A DNA stretch of 64,000 bases from Pelagophyceae sp. CCMP2097 (lineage: Eukaryota > Sar > Pelagophyceae). Shown piece after piece: positions 63,872 to 64,000 of this stretch. Position 1 is the stretch's first letter. Each line of letters starts with the position of its first letter. Where the stretch lies: positions 221,996-285,995 of the forward strand of contig MU657167.1 of NCBI GenBank assembly GCA_026770575.1. The letters are read 5' to 3'. The notes under the pieces were generated by a model, which did not search any database, had not been told where the DNA came from, and saw only the letters and a program-made list of their open reading frames with translations. The position numbers and the translations under genes were made by a program.

Positions 63872-64000
63872 CTAATCGATGTGAATCACCAACTCCACAA
63901 CCGGGTCAATCACCTGAGCCTGAGCTTGAGCCGTCCAAAGAGTCGCCAAAACTCGTTCGGCGAAGGAAATCTCCAAGCCTGCCAGTGAGTCGGCCAGAAT
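63872..64000 (-). CDS. 3' end of an unidentified gene (cut by window edge)
   Basis: From the window edge the minus strand reads 42 codons without interruption, ILADSLAGLEISFAERVLAT then LWTAQAQAQVIDPVVELVIH, ending with TAG at 63872. The amphipathic composition is protein-like. It converges on the gene ending at 63832, 39 bp away. Too little is visible to assign a family. Confidence 0.45.
   Translation of the reverse strand: MLADSLAGLEISFAERVLATLWTAQAQAQVIDPVVELVIHID

Overview
The window reads as a nuclear scaffold from a photosynthetic stramenopile alga, most like a pelagophyte of the Aureococcus type. The evidence is a fucoxanthin-chlorophyll protein (FCP) gene (42632-43418), several nuclear genes with bipartite plastid leaders (a signal peptide followed by an ASAFAP-like motif), GC-rich coding sequence, and very compact genes broken by many short introns, often only 44-50 nt. 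No bacterial-style operons, tRNA genes, rRNA genes or CRISPR arrays were seen. Exon boundaries come from splice motifs plus reading-frame phase and family conservation. Where all phases closed exactly I give exon coordinates; elsewhere I say the structure is open.

Layout. 1-1.7 kb: repeats and hairpins. 1.7-14.5 kb: an MFSD8-like transporter (-), a TPR protein (+), an AT-rich spacer with a possible tRNA-derived SINE and a long hairpin, a SAM-domain protein (+), a SAM-dependent methyltransferase (-), a ferric reductase/NADPH oxidase (+) and a plastid-leader protein (-). 15.2-25.7 kb: a plastid ABC1-like kinase (-), a dynamin-related GTPase (+), a small conserved ORF (-), a two-domain glycosyltransferase (+) and a PABPN1 homologue (-). 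25.85-27.14 kb: a young inverted-repeat element around an 870-nt assembly gap. 27.4-31.6 kb: Sel1-repeat fragments (-) and a Golgi-type membrane protein (-). 31.7-43.4 kb: WDR74/NSA1 (+), a hypothetical (+), bL19 with a plastid-type leader (+), a lumenal glycosyltransferase-like protein (+), an auxin-efflux-carrier family transporter (-), a hypothetical (+) and the FCP gene (-). 44.1-52.6 kb: a HEAT-repeat protein (-), an exosome RNase PH subunit (+), a sugar porter (-), mitochondrial-type BioA (+) and a beta-hydroxyacid dehydrogenase (+). 52.55-53.61 kb: a second inverted-repeat element with a gap. 53.7-64 kb: a WD40 remnant (-), an acyltransferase-3 protein (-), a coiled-coil protein (+), plastid DXS (-), a FYVE/PH protein (+), NAF1 (-), a conserved hypothetical (+) and the 3' end of a further gene (-).

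Functionally these are mostly housekeeping genes: plastid light harvesting, isoprenoid and quinone support (FCP, DXS, ABC1K), RNA biology (PABPN1, RRP43-like, NAF1, WDR74), membrane traffic (dynamin, FYVE), biotin synthesis and transport. The most unusual signals are five introns that phase arithmetic and protein conservation place on GC-AG splice sites, two inverted-repeat insertions (one appears to supply the stop codon of its neighbour), a duplicated 3' splice site in the FYVE gene, and a GT4-DUF5672 fusion glycosyltransferase.
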